From assembly GCA_946185805.1 (NCBI GenBank), contig CAMHKU010000023.1, positions 1 through 32,311 on the forward strand: 32,311 nt of DNA. Direction: 5' to 3'. The stretch comes from an uncultured Prevotellaceae bacterium. GTDB lineage: Bacteria; Bacteroidota; Bacteroidia; Bacteroidales; Bacteroidaceae. The number at the start of each line of letters is the position of its first letter. Positions within the stretch are counted from its first letter, which is position 1. A model generated the notes under the pieces. That model was not told the DNA's origin. It saw only the letters and a program-made list of their open reading frames with translations, and searched no databases. The position numbers and the translations under genes were made by a program. Positions 23,836-32,311 of this stretch are shown in pieces.

Positions 23836-25257
23836 CGCCCGTAGCGCCCCTACCATGTAGGCTTTCCAGAAGTTAGGCTTGCCGTAGCCGTAGACATTGT
23901 TAGGCGTCTGGCTGTTGTTGGCTGTCAGGCGTATGAGTTTGATAATGTCGGCTGCCCGCAGCGAGGGCATGGCCTGCCACAGACAGGCCACGAGTCCCGT
24001 GACGATGGGCGTGGCGAACGACGTGCCCATATCGCGTACCACCGACCCTCGGCCGTTGATGAGGATAGCCGGCGAGCCGATGGCCATGACGTCGGGCTTC
24101 ACGCGACCGTCCTGCGAGGGGCCTACGGCCGAGAAGGGGGCGTTGCCGCCCTGCGGATTGATGGCTCCCACGGTAATAATGTCGTCGGCGTCGGCAGGCA
24201 CGCAAATCTTCTTCCATGGTCCCATGCCGGTGTTGCCGGCGCTGTTGACCAGTATCATGCCCTTGGCGGCGAGCATCGAGGCCGTGCGCGAGATCAGCGT
24301 GGAGTGGCCGTCGAGCTGGCTGAGGGTGATGCTGGCGTGAGGGGCGTCGTAGTCGTTGTAGCCTAGGCTGCTGTTGATGACGTCGCAGCCCGCAGAGTCG
24401 GCCAGTTCGGCGGCCATGGCCCAGTAGTCTTCTTCTATGGGCTGTTCCGACTGCTGGTCTTCACAGCGTATGAGCCAGTAGCGGGCCTCGGGGGCTGTAC
24501 CCACCAGCACCTCGGGCACGTTGGTGGCCATGGCCGAGAGCACGCGCGTGCCGTGGTCGGTCTCAAAATATATCTGCTCGTCGCCGTTCTCGGGGTGGGG
24601 TGTCAGGGGGTTGTGCCACACGCAGTCGCGGATGCCGGCAATATCGAGAAAGCTGAAGGCCGGCAGGCGGTTGACATTCTGGAATCCGCCGTCGAGCACG
24701 GCGATGGTCATGCCCTTGCCGCGCAGGCCGATACTGTGCAGACGCTGGCCTCTAAGGTCTTCTATCTGCTCCTTGCCGCCGCCGTAGCGCTCCTGCTTGA
24801 CAGAGTCCCAGGGGTTGAAGTACTCATGGTAGTTGCCGCGCACGAGCTTGCGGTCGGTAGAGTCGGGCGACACCCACACCAGCTCGGCCTTCATCACAAA
24901 AGGCAGGGCGGCGAGGGGGCTGAGGGTGGCAGTGTCGGCGGTATGTACGACGACGGTGTTGTTCCACCGGCTGGTGCCCACGATGTCGACGCCCGGCTGC
25001 TGGCGAATGGTTTTCAGATAGCGTGGCGACACGGGCAGGTCGGTGCTGTCGAGGGCGAGCCCTTGGCGCTGGCGGCGCTCCACGCTCTTGGCCGAGAGCC
25101 ACCGCGTAGGGTGGGCCAGCTGGTAGGGCGAGAAAGCCTTGTCGCGCAGCGTCAGCCGGTACATATATTGTCGGCCGCCAGGATATTTCATCTTGGTGGC
25201 GGCATGGCCTATAGTCAAGGGCAGAAGGGTTAGTAGAGTAAAGATGAACCTAATCAC
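23821..25257 (-). CDS. Secreted subtilisin-like S8 serine peptidase, probable GTG start
   Basis: Catalytic triad contexts MTIAVLDGGFQ (D), YFETDHGTRVLSAMAT (H), MGTSFATPIVTGLVACLW (S). Start VIRFIFTLLTLLPLTIGHA gives a signal peptide. Confidence 0.88.
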   Translation of the reverse strand: MIRFIFTLLTLLPLTIGHAATKMKYPGGRQYMYRLTLRDKAFSPYQLAHPTRWLSAKSVERRQRQGLALDSTDLPVSPRYLKTIRQQPGVDIVGTSRWNNTVVVHTADTATLSPLAALPFVMKAELVWVSPDSTDRKLVRGNYHEYFNPWDSVKQERYGGGKEQIEDLRGQRLHSIGLRGKGMTIAVLDGGFQNVNRLPAFSFLDIAGIRDCVWHNPLTPHPENGDEQIYFETDHGTRVLSAMATNVPEVLVGTAPEARYWLIRCEDQQSEQPIEEDYWAMAAELADSAGCDVINSSLGYNDYDAPHASITLSQLDGHSTLISRTASMLAAKGMILVNSAGNTGMGPWKKICVPADADDIITVGAINPQGGNAPFSAVGPSQDGRVKPDVMAIGSPAILINGRGSVVRDMGTSFATPIVTGLVACLWQAMPSLRAADIIKLIRLTANNSQTPNNVYGYGKPNFWKAYMVGALRAKIGD

Positions 25258-25262
25258 GGCTG

Positions 25263-25294
25263 CAAAGGTAATAATAAGCGGGCGAAAAACCAAA
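25263..25294 (-). promoter_or_regulatory. Promoter for the S8 protease: TTTG-N20-TACCTTTG
   Basis: -33 TTTG 25294-25291, -7 TACCTTTG 25270-25263, 5 bp before the GTG codon. Confidence 0.65.
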
Positions 25295-25307
25295 ATATTT
25301 ACCGAAA

Positions 25308-25339
25308 TTTGGCTATTTATAAAAAATAATGTATCTTTG
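25308..25339 (+). promoter_or_regulatory. Promoter for the MATE gene: TTTG-N20-TATCTTTG
   Basis: -33 TTTG 25308-25311, -7 TATCTTTG 25332-25339, ATG at 25349. Confidence 0.7.
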
Positions 25340-25348
25340 CACTTCAAT

Positions 25349-26713
25349 ATGGACAATAAGCAAGCAACCCTGGAGCTGGGCACGAAGCCCGTAGGCCGTC
25401 TGCTGTGGCAATACGCCCTGCCGGCAATGGTGGCCATGACGGCGTCGAGCCTCTACAATATCATCGACCGCGCCTTTATTGGCCAGGTGGTGGGCGCCAA
25501 CGCCATTGCCGGCCTGGGCATCACCTTCCCGCTGATGAACCTCAGTGCGGCCTTCGGTGCCGCCGTGGGCGTGGGAGCCTCGACGTGCATCAGCGTGAAG
25601 CTGGGGCAGAAAGACTACAAGACGGCGGAACACCTGCTGGGCAACACCGTGACGCTGAACCTGATTATCGGCGTCCTGTTCATGGTGGTGTGTCTGGTGT
25701 TCCTCGACCCCATCCTCAGGTTCTTCGGCGCCTCAGACGCCACGCTGCCCTACGCCCGGCAGTTTATGGAGGTGATACTGGCGGGCAACGTCGTCACCCA
25801 CATGTATTTTGGCATGAATGCCGTGCTGCGGGCGGCCGGCAAACCGCAACAGGCCATGTATTCAGTGCTCTTCACCGTGGGCATGAACATCCTGCTGATT
25901 CTGGCCTTCGTCTGGTGGCTGCGTATGGGCATCCGCGGGGCGGCACTGGCTACCGTCTGCTCGCAGTCGATGGCCTTGTGCTGGCAGATGTGGCTGTTTT
26001 CCGACAAGCGCGAACTGCTGCACCTGAAGCGCGGCATCTACCGGCTGAAAGCCAACCTCGTGCGTAATATCATGTCTATCGGCGTGTCGCCGTTCCTGAT
26101 GCAGACGACGTCGTGTGTCATCGTCATCTTCATGAACAACCAGTTTGTGCGCTACGGCGGCGACATGGGCGTGGGAGCCTATTCGATAGCCAACTCCGTG
26201 GTGATGATGTTCTTCATGTTCGTCATGGGCGTCACCCAGGGTATGCAGCCTATCGTGGGCTACAACTACGGTGCCGAGAAATACGACCGCATGCTGCGCT
26301 GCCTGTGGATAGCTATCGCCGTGGCCACTGCCATCCTCATAGCAGGCTGGGTGCTGGCCATGCTCTTCCCTTACCAGATAGCACGCATATTCACCACCGA
26401 CGCCACGCTTATAGAGATGTCGGCACGAGGCCTGCGATGGGACATGCTCGTGTTCTTCGTCGTGGGTTCGCAGGCCGTCACCACTAATTTCTTCCAGTGC
26501 ATAGGCAAGGTGAAGATCAGCATCTTCCTGAGTCTCTCCCGCCAGCTCTTCCTGCTGCTGCCCATGGCCTATGCCTTCCCGCTGCTGTGGGGGCTCGACG
26601 GACTGTGGGCCTCGATGCCGGCCAGCGATTTCGGCTCGTGGGCCATGACCATACCCCTGTTGCTGTGGTATATGAAGAAGTTCAGAATGAAGAGCCAGGC
26701 CGTTAACCAATAA
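25349..26713 (+). CDS. MATE family efflux transporter
   Basis: MDNKQATLELGTKPVGRLLWQYALPAMVAMTASSLYNIIDRAFIGQVVGANAIAGLGITFPLMNL...VMGVTQGMQPIVGYNYGAEKYDRM; multiple TM segments. Confidence 0.95.
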   Translation: MDNKQATLELGTKPVGRLLWQYALPAMVAMTASSLYNIIDRAFIGQVVGANAIAGLGITFPLMNLSAAFGAAVGVGASTCISVKLGQKDYKTAEHLLGNTVTLNLIIGVLFMVVCLVFLDPILRFFGASDATLPYARQFMEVILAGNVVTHMYFGMNAVLRAAGKPQQAMYSVLFTVGMNILLILAFVWWLRMGIRGAALATVCSQSMALCWQMWLFSDKRELLHLKRGIYRLKANLVRNIMSIGVSPFLMQTTSCVIVIFMNNQFVRYGGDMGVGAYSIANSVVMMFFMFVMGVTQGMQPIVGYNYGAEKYDRMLRCLWIAIAVATAILIAGWVLAMLFPYQIARIFTTDATLIEMSARGLRWDMLVFFVVGSQAVTTNFFQCIGKVKISIFLSLSRQLFLLLPMAYAFPLLWGLDGLWASMPASDFGSWAMTIPLLLWYMKKFRMKSQAVNQ

Positions 26714-26724
26714 AACGTGAAACA

Positions 26725-27225
26725 ATGAAAAAGATAGGCATATTGAGCGACACACATAGCTACTGGGACGAGAAATACCTGCATTATTTCGAGCCCTGCG
26801 ACGAGATATGGCATGCCGGCGACATCGGCTCCGTAGAGGTGGCCGAGCGGCTGGCGGCGTTCCGGCCCCTGCGTGCCGTCTGTGGCAACTGCGACGGCGG
26901 CGACCTGCGGCTGATGTATCGGGAACTGAACCGCTTCAAGTGTGAGGACGTCGACGTGCTCATCAAGCATATCGGCGGCTATCCCGGCAACTACGACTAC
27001 AGCGTGCGCTCCACGCTCTTTGCCAATCCGCCGCAACTCTTCATCGCGGGGCATAGTCATATCCTCAAGGTGAAATATGACAAAACGCTCAACCTCCTGC
27101 ACATCAATCCCGGCGCTGCCGGCATACAGGGCTGGCACAAGGAGCGCACCCTCGTCCGCCTGACCATCGACGGCAGGGAGTTCAAGGATTGCGAGGTGAT
27201 AACGTTAGGAGATAATAAAATATGA
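26725..27225 (+). CDS. YfcE/MJ0936-type metallophosphodiesterase
   Basis: MKKIGILSDTHSYWDEKYLHYFEPCDEIWHAGDIGSVEVAERL...VCGNCDGGD...FIAGHSHILKVKYDKTLNLLHINPGAAG. Confidence 0.93.
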   Translation: MKKIGILSDTHSYWDEKYLHYFEPCDEIWHAGDIGSVEVAERLAAFRPLRAVCGNCDGGDLRLMYRELNRFKCEDVDVLIKHIGGYPGNYDYSVRSTLFANPPQLFIAGHSHILKVKYDKTLNLLHINPGAAGIQGWHKERTLVRLTIDGREFKDCEVITLGDNKI

Positions 27226-27301
27226 TAATATGTTGAATAATAAAGTTTTATTCGAACTTATAGATTATTTTAGGAAGAAGAAAAAATAACATTTTAGATA
27301 T

Positions 27302-28438
27302 ATGAAACGAACAATTGTCATTACAGGCGGCGCAGGCTTTATCGGGAGCCACGTGGTGCGCCTTTTCGTGAACAAGTATCCCGACTACCACATCATCAAC
27401 CTCGACAAACTCACCTATGCCGGCAATCTGGCTAACCTGAAGGACATCGAGCAGAAGCCCAACTACGAGTTTGTGAAGATGGACATCTGCGACTTCGACG
27501 CCTTCTACCGGCTGATGCAGGAAAAGAAGGTCGACGGCATCATCCACCTGGCCGCCGAGAGCCACGTAGACCGCAGCATCAAGGACCCCTTCACCTTTGC
27601 GCAGACCAACGTCATGGGCACCCTCTCGCTGCTGCAGGCCGCGAAGCTCTACTGGGAGAGCCTCCCCGAGAAGTACGAGGGCAAGCGCTTCTATCACATT
27701 TCCACCGACGAAGTGTATGGCGCCCTGGAGCTGACACACCCCGACGGCATCGAGCCACCCTTCACCACCACGGCATCGAGTGCCGAGCACCATCTGGCCT
27801 ACGGCGACAAGTTCTTCTTAGAGACCACGAAATACCAGCCGCACTCGCCCTACTCGGCATCGAAGGCGTCGTCAGACCATTTCGTGCGTGCCTTCCACGA
27901 TACCTACGGCATGCCAGTAGTGGTGACCAACTGCAGCAACAACTACGGTCCCTACCAGTTTCCAGAGAAACTCATACCGCTGTTTATCAACAATATCCGC
28001 CACCGCAAGCCGCTGCCCGTCTACGGCAAGGGCGAGAACGTGCGCGACTGGCTCTACGTTGAGGACCATGCACGTGCCATCGACCTCATCTTCCACAAAG
28101 GCAAGATTGCCGACACTTATAATATCGGTGGCTTCAACGAGTGGAAGAACATCGACATCATCCGCGTGCTGATCAATACCGTCGACCGTCTGCTGGGCCG
28201 AAAGGAGGGTGAGGATATGGACCTCATCACCTACGTCACCGACCGTGCCGGCCACGACCTGCGCTACGCCATCGACTCCAGCAAGCTGCAGCGCGAGCTC
28301 GGCTGGGAACCGTCGCTGCAGTTTGAGGAGGGCATAGAGAAAACCGTCCGCTGGTATCTCGACCATCAGGAGTGGCTTGACAACGTCACCAGCGGCGACT
28401 ACCAGAAGTATTACGAAAAGATGTATCAAAACCGCTAA
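27302..28438 (+). CDS. rfbB: dTDP-glucose 4,6-dehydratase
   Basis: MKRTIVITGGAGFIGSHVVRLFVNKYPDYHIINLDKLTYAGNLANLKDIE...HLAAESHVDRSI...YHISTDEVYG...PYSASKASSDHFVRAFHDTYGMPVVVTNCSNNYGPYQFPEKLIPL. Confidence 0.96.
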   Translation: MKRTIVITGGAGFIGSHVVRLFVNKYPDYHIINLDKLTYAGNLANLKDIEQKPNYEFVKMDICDFDAFYRLMQEKKVDGIIHLAAESHVDRSIKDPFTFAQTNVMGTLSLLQAAKLYWESLPEKYEGKRFYHISTDEVYGALELTHPDGIEPPFTTTASSAEHHLAYGDKFFLETTKYQPHSPYSASKASSDHFVRAFHDTYGMPVVVTNCSNNYGPYQFPEKLIPLFINNIRHRKPLPVYGKGENVRDWLYVEDHARAIDLIFHKGKIADTYNIGGFNEWKNIDIIRVLINTVDRLLGRKEGEDMDLITYVTDRAGHDLRYAIDSSKLQRELGWEPSLQFEEGIEKTVRWYLDHQEWLDNVTSGDYQKYYEKMYQNR

Positions 28439-28448
28439 CGTCAAGTAA

Positions 28449-28467
28449 ACTGCGCTACTAGCGCAGT
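28449..28467 (+). other. Intercistronic hairpin ahead of purT
   Basis: ACTGCGCT-ACT-AGCGCAGT, perfect 8-bp stem, 3-nt loop, no U-tract, ending 9 nt before the purT ATG. Confidence 0.7.
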
Positions 28468-28476
28468 CCACCGCCC

Positions 28477-29682
28477 ATGAAGAAAATATTGCTATTAGGC
28501 TCAGGAGAACTGGGCAAAGAGTTTGTCATCGCCGCCATGAGGGCTGGCCAGTATGTAATCGCTTGCGACCGCTACGACAACGCGCCGGCCATGCAGGTGG
28601 CCGACGAGCGGGAGGTGTTCTCCATGCTCGACGGCGACGCCCTGGAGGCTGTGGTCAATAAGCACAAGCCCGACATCATCGTGCCCGAGATTGAGGCCAT
28701 CCGCACCGAGCGCCTCTTTAAGTTTGAAGAGCAGGGCATACAGGTGGTGCCGTCGGCGCGGGCCGTCAATTATACGATGAACCGCCGTGCCATACGCGAC
28801 CTGGCTTCGCGCGAGTTAGGTCTGCGCACGGCCAAGTATTTCTATGCCAAGACCTTCGACGAGTTCAAGAAGGCTGCCGACGAGATTGGGTTCCCCTGCG
28901 TGGTGAAGCCCCTGATGTCGAGCAGCGGCCACGGACAGAGCTACGTGCATAACGACGGCGAGCTGGAGCAGGCGTTCCGCGAGGCCATGGAAGAGGGTAG
29001 GGGCGACGTCAAAGAGGTCATCATCGAGGAGTTCATCGACTTCGACTCGGAGTTCACCCTGCTCACCGTCACCCAGCAGCACGGCTGGCCTACGCTCTTC
29101 TGTCCGCCCATCGGCCATGTGCAGAAGGGTGGCGACTACCGCGAGTCGTGGCAGCCCTACAAAATCAGCGACGAGGCCCTGAAGCAGGCACAGACGATGG
29201 CCGACAAGGTGACGCGGGCGCTCACCGGCGCCGGCATCTGGGGTGTGGAGTTCTTCCTCACCAAGCAGGGCGAGGTCATTTTCTCGGAACTCTCGCCGCG
29301 CCCCCATGACACGGGTATGGTGACGCTGGGACACACCACCAATCTCTCAGAGTTCGAACTCCATTTCCGCGCTGTCATGGGCTTGCCCATTGCCGGCATA
29401 CACTTAGAGCATGCCGGAGCTTCGGCAGTGATCCTCTCGCCAGTAGAGGCCAACACTCCCGTGGACCGCTCACTGTTGCCCTACAATTTTGTCGACGCCC
29501 TGAAGGAGGACCGCACGCGCATACGTATCTTTGGCAAACCCGAGGCTCATAAGGGGCGCCGCATGGGTGTGGTGCTCTGTTACGGCGATGTCGATGCCGA
29601 TACCACCGCCCTGCGCGACAAGGCCAAGCGCCTGGCAAAGACTGTCCTCGGCACCGACCCTTACGCCGACCTGCGACACTAA
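28477..29682 (+). CDS. purT: Formate-dependent phosphoribosylglycinamide formyltransferase
   Basis: [56 protein letters not shown]...[27 protein letters not shown]...[16 protein letters not shown]...[18 protein letters not shown]. Confidence 0.96.
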   Translation: MKKILLLGSGELGKEFVIAAMRAGQYVIACDRYDNAPAMQVADEREVFSMLDGDALEAVVNKHKPDIIVPEIEAIRTERLFKFEEQGIQVVPSARAVNYTMNRRAIRDLASRELGLRTAKYFYAKTFDEFKKAADEIGFPCVVKPLMSSSGHGQSYVHNDGELEQAFREAMEEGRGDVKEVIIEEFIDFDSEFTLLTVTQQHGWPTLFCPPIGHVQKGGDYRESWQPYKISDEALKQAQTMADKVTRALTGAGIWGVEFFLTKQGEVIFSELSPRPHDTGMVTLGHTTNLSEFELHFRAVMGLPIAGIHLEHAGASAVILSPVEANTPVDRSLLPYNFVDALKEDRTRIRIFGKPEAHKGRRMGVVLCYGDVDADTTALRDKAKRLAKTVLGTDPYADLRH

Positions 29683-29745
29683 ATCGAAAATAAATCGTAA
29701 ATAGTCAAATAGTAAATTAAATTAGGTTGTCAAATTGTAAATTAA
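29683..29745 (+). repeat. Heptamer-like array H7 (TAAATnG) between purT and the sugar isomerase
   Basis: taaatcg aaaa taaatcg taaatag tcaaatag taaatta aattagg ttgtcaaattg taaatta. Confidence 0.65.
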
Positions 29746-30131
29746 TTGAGCTACCCAAGATTGTCGACCCTCGCGGCAACCTTACCGTGGCCGAGCAGCT
29801 GAAGAACGTGCCCTTCGAGATAGCGCGCGTCTACTGGACTTACGATATTCCCGGCGGCGAGCGGCGCGGTGGCCATGCCCACCGCACGTGCCAGGAGGTG
29901 ATCATTGCCGTCAGCGGGTCGTTCGACGTGGAGCTCTTCGATGGTCGTGAGCGGAAGACATTCCACCTGAACCACCCCTATCAGGGGCTTTACGTGGGCA
30001 CCAACGTATGGCGCACGCTGGAGGATTTCTCCAGCGGCGCCGTTTGTCTGGTGCTGGCGTCAGAGCTGTTCTGCGAAGAGGAGTATATCTACGATTACGA
30101 CGAATTCCTGACGATAGCTGCCCATGATTGA
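29727..30131 (+). CDS. Sugar 3,4-ketoisomerase (FdtA/WxcM-like cupin), probable TTG start
   Basis: CKLIELPKIVDPRGNLTVAEQLKNVPFEIARVYWTYDIPGGERRGGHAHRTCQEVIIAVSGSFDVELFDG...VWRTLEDFSSGAVCLVLASELFCEEEYIYDYDEF. Confidence 0.9.
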   Translation: MSNCKLIELPKIVDPRGNLTVAEQLKNVPFEIARVYWTYDIPGGERRGGHAHRTCQEVIIAVSGSFDVELFDGRERKTFHLNHPYQGLYVGTNVWRTLEDFSSGAVCLVLASELFCEEEYIYDYDEFLTIAAHD

Positions 30132-31065
30132 CGTAGAGAGCTATAGTACTGACCGGCAGGCGCAGTGGAACGACTTTGTGGCGAAGGCCAAACAGGGAAC
30201 ATTCCTCTTTGACCGCCGCTACATGGACTACCACAGCGACCGCTTCAGCGACCACTCGCTGATGGTCAGCCGCAAGGGCAGGCTCGTGGCGCTGTTGCCG
30301 GCCAACGTCAGTGGCGATACGCTCTATACGCATCAGGGGCTGACCTATGGCGGACTGATTACCGACCGGCAGGCCACGGCGCAGACGGTGTGCGAAGTGC
30401 TGACGGCCGTGGACGAACGGCTGCGGGCTGAGGGGCTGCGGCGGGTGGTCTATAAGCCCGTACCGCATATCTATCATCTGCTTCCGGCTGAGGAGGATGT
30501 GTTTGCACTCGCCCTGCGCTGTCATGCCCGCCTCGTTGAGCGCGACGCCTCGGCGGTGATACCCCTTGACTGCCGGCTGCCCTTTACTGAGAGCCGACGC
30601 TCGGGGCTGCGCAAGGCGCTGGCGGCGGGCGTCACTATTGAGGCGTCGTCCGATGTTGATGCTTTTTGGGCTATACTTGCTGGTAACCTCGCCTCAAAGT
30701 ATGGTGCCACGCCTGTGCACACGGCTCAGGAGATGACACTGCTGATGAGCAGGTTCCCGCAGCAGATAAAACTGTATATGGCCTACAGCGCTGACCGTGA
30801 ACCACTGGGCGGAACGGTGGTCTACCTTACTCAACGCGTCGTGCACACGCAGTATATCTCCGCATCGCCGGAGGGCAAACGTTGCGGAGCTTTAGACTTG
30901 CTGTTTCACCGGCTCATCAACGAGACTACCTGGCAGCAGTCCTACTTCGATTTTGGCACATCAGCGCTTCCAGGTGGCAATGAGCTCAACGAGCAGCTAA
31001 TTTTCCAGAAACAGGGATTCGGAGGGCGCACCGTCTGCTACGACTGGTACGAATACGAACTTTGA
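30124..31065 (+). CDS. GNAT/FemAB-like acyltransferase
   Basis: 313 aa; overlaps the preceding gene by 8 nt; GGTVVYLTQRVVHTQYISASPEGKRCGALDLLFHRLINETTWQQSYFDFGTSALPGGNELNEQLIFQKQGFGG. Confidence 0.75.
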   Translation: MIDVESYSTDRQAQWNDFVAKAKQGTFLFDRRYMDYHSDRFSDHSLMVSRKGRLVALLPANVSGDTLYTHQGLTYGGLITDRQATAQTVCEVLTAVDERLRAEGLRRVVYKPVPHIYHLLPAEEDVFALALRCHARLVERDASAVIPLDCRLPFTESRRSGLRKALAAGVTIEASSDVDAFWAILAGNLASKYGATPVHTAQEMTLLMSRFPQQIKLYMAYSADREPLGGTVVYLTQRVVHTQYISASPEGKRCGALDLLFHRLINETTWQQSYFDFGTSALPGGNELNEQLIFQKQGFGGRTVCYDWYEYEL

Positions 31066-31088
31066 GATTTGAGGTTTGTGATTTGAGA
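31061..31088 (+). repeat. Heptamer array H6 at the GNAT-DegT junction
   Basis: tttgaga tttgagg tttgtga tttgaga then gcagATG; the GNAT stop TGA lies inside the first unit. Confidence 0.9.
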
Positions 31089-31092
31089 GCAG

Positions 31093-32238
31093 ATGATAGA
31101 ATATTTACCTTTGAAACGCATCACGGCGCTCCATGCCGCCGAGATCCACGACGCCCTGAGCCGCGTGGCCGACTCCGGGTGGTATCTCCGCGGCGAGGCA
31201 ACCGCCAGTTTTGAGCAACATTATGCCGACTATATCGGTACCCGCCATTGCATAGGCTGTGGCAACGGCCTTGATGCCCTCACGCTCATCTTCAGGGCTT
31301 ACATTGAGATGGGCGTCATGCAGCCAGGCGACGAGGTCATCGTGCCAGCCAATACCTACATTGCATCCATCCTCGCCATTACCGAGAACCGCCTCGTGCC
31401 GGTCCTCGTAGAACCCGACATCAACACCCTGCAGATTGACGACACACGCATAGAGCAGGCCGTCACCGAGCGCACCAGTGCCATCCTCATCGTCCACCTT
31501 TACGGTCGCTGTGCCTATACGCCGCTTATTGCCGACATCTGCCGCCGCCACCGCCTCCTCCTCATAGAAGACAACGCCCAGGCTCACGGCTTACTGTGCG
31601 ATGCGGTTTTGCCGCATCGAAAAACCGGCTCCCTGCGCGATGCGGTTTTGCCGCATCGAAAAACCGGCTCCCTCGGTCATGCCGCCGGCCACAGCTTCTA
31701 TCCCACAAAGAACCTCGGCGCCCTCGGCGATGCCGGCGCCGTCACCACCGATGACGACGAACTGGCCGCCGTCGTCCGCTCCCTGGCCAACTATGGCTCT
31801 TCGCGTAAGTACGTCTTCGACTACCAAGGCCGCAACTCCCGCCTCGACGAGCTGCAGGCCGCCGTCCTCGACGCCAAGCTGCGCTATCTCGACGCCGACA
31901 ACGCACGCCGCCGAGAGATTGCCGCTATATATATAAATAAGGTGAACAACCCCAATATCATCATCCCACGGCCTCGGGGCAACAGCGTGTGGCACGTCTT
32001 CCCTGTCCTCTGTGAACGCCGTGACGCTCTGCGCCAGTATCTGGCTGACAATGGTGTGATGACGGAGGTGCATTACCCGATTCCCCCTCACCGCCAGCGT
32101 TGCTATAGCCAGTGGGCTTCACTTTCGCTGCCCGTTACCGAGCATATCCATGCTCAGGAACTTAGTATCCCATGCCATCCGGCTATGACTGACGAAGAAA
32201 TCAATTGCGTGGTTAGCCTGCTTAATGCCTATGGATAG
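31093..32238 (+). CDS. DegT/DnrJ/EryC1/StrS aminotransferase (FdtB-like dTDP-3-keto sugar transaminase)
   Basis: [70 protein letters not shown]...[25 protein letters not shown]...[10 protein letters not shown]...[29 protein letters not shown]. Confidence 0.95.
   Translation: MIEYLPLKRITALHAAEIHDALSRVADSGWYLRGEATASFEQHYADYIGTRHCIGCGNGLDALTLIFRAYIEMGVMQPGDEVIVPANTYIASILAITENRLVPVLVEPDINTLQIDDTRIEQAVTERTSAILIVHLYGRCAYTPLIADICRRHRLLLIEDNAQAHGLLCDAVLPHRKTGSLRDAVLPHRKTGSLGHAAGHSFYPTKNLGALGDAGAVTTDDDELAAVVRSLANYGSSRKYVFDYQGRNSRLDELQAAVLDAKLRYLDADNARRREIAAIYINKVNNPNIIIPRPRGNSVWHVFPVLCERRDALRQYLADNGVMTEVHYPIPPHRQRCYSQWASLSLPVTEHIHAQELSIPCHPAMTDEEINCVVSLLNAYG
31598..31675 (+). repeat. 39-bp tandem duplication of a palindrome inside the aminotransferase gene
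   Basis: gcgatgcggttttgccgcatcgaaaaaccggctccct at 31598 and 31637; encodes (C/R)[12 protein letters not shown] twice. Confidence 0.96.
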
Positions 32239-32262
32239 CGATATAAGTGATTCAATTTTCTC

Positions 32263-32311
32263 AAGTTGAAGGAGTTAGAAGGAGTTGTAGGGAGTTAGAA
32301 GGAGTTAGAAG
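32263..32311 (+). repeat. Decamer array GAAGGAGTTA after the aminotransferase gene (continues off the edge)
   Basis: gaaggagtta gaaggagttg tagggagtta gaaggagtta gaag. Confidence 0.93.

Noticed and set aside
10083-31940. TATATATA tracts at ~10083, ~20000 and ~31925
   Set aside because: All are inside CDS and explained by YIY/LYIL/IYIN codons; too short to claim a function.
1-32311. tRNA/rRNA genes, IS transposases, defence systems
   Set aside because: No cloverleaf, rRNA, transposase, or recognisable defence gene found on either strand by eye; a dedicated search was not possible.

Overview
The window looks like a Bacteroidales (Prevotella-like) chromosome, judged from TAnnTTTG promoters, SusC, and the trpBEGDCFA order. 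It has four parts. (1) nt 1-14288, minus strand: a pectin/homogalacturonan utilisation locus with a partial SusC, a CE8-type pectinesterase, two PL1-type pectate lyases, and a 1726-aa GH28 + GH105 + GH65/GH95-like fusion. (2) nt 14444-22110, minus strand: a complete trpB-E-G-D-C-F-A operon preceded by a promoter, an 18-codon leader peptide with three tandem Trp codons, and an intrinsic terminator, i.e. a trp attenuator. (3) nt 22219-25257, minus strand: xseB, xseA (frame-disrupted) and a secreted S8 protease. (4) nt 25349-32238, plus strand: a MATE transporter, a YfcE-like phosphodiesterase, and rfbB-purT-fdtA-like-GNAT-DegT (dTDP-3-amino-sugar type genes). The most unusual feature is DNA-level short repeats that ordinary annotation does not explain. 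Heptamer arrays (often TTGARRN) fill spacers from the stop codon of one gene to the start codon of the next. GGGGN5 nonamer arrays are inserted inside unrelated proteins and read in different frames (QKP in the glycosidase, EAP in TrpE). Palindromic elements are inserted in frame in TrpE, TrpF, the fusion enzyme and a DegT aminotransferase. Two ~167-bp hairpin (MITE/ERIC-like) elements sit in two spacers of the trp operon. A near-perfect 37-nt inverted repeat brackets the trpE start codon. No database search was possible, so novelty is unverified throughout.
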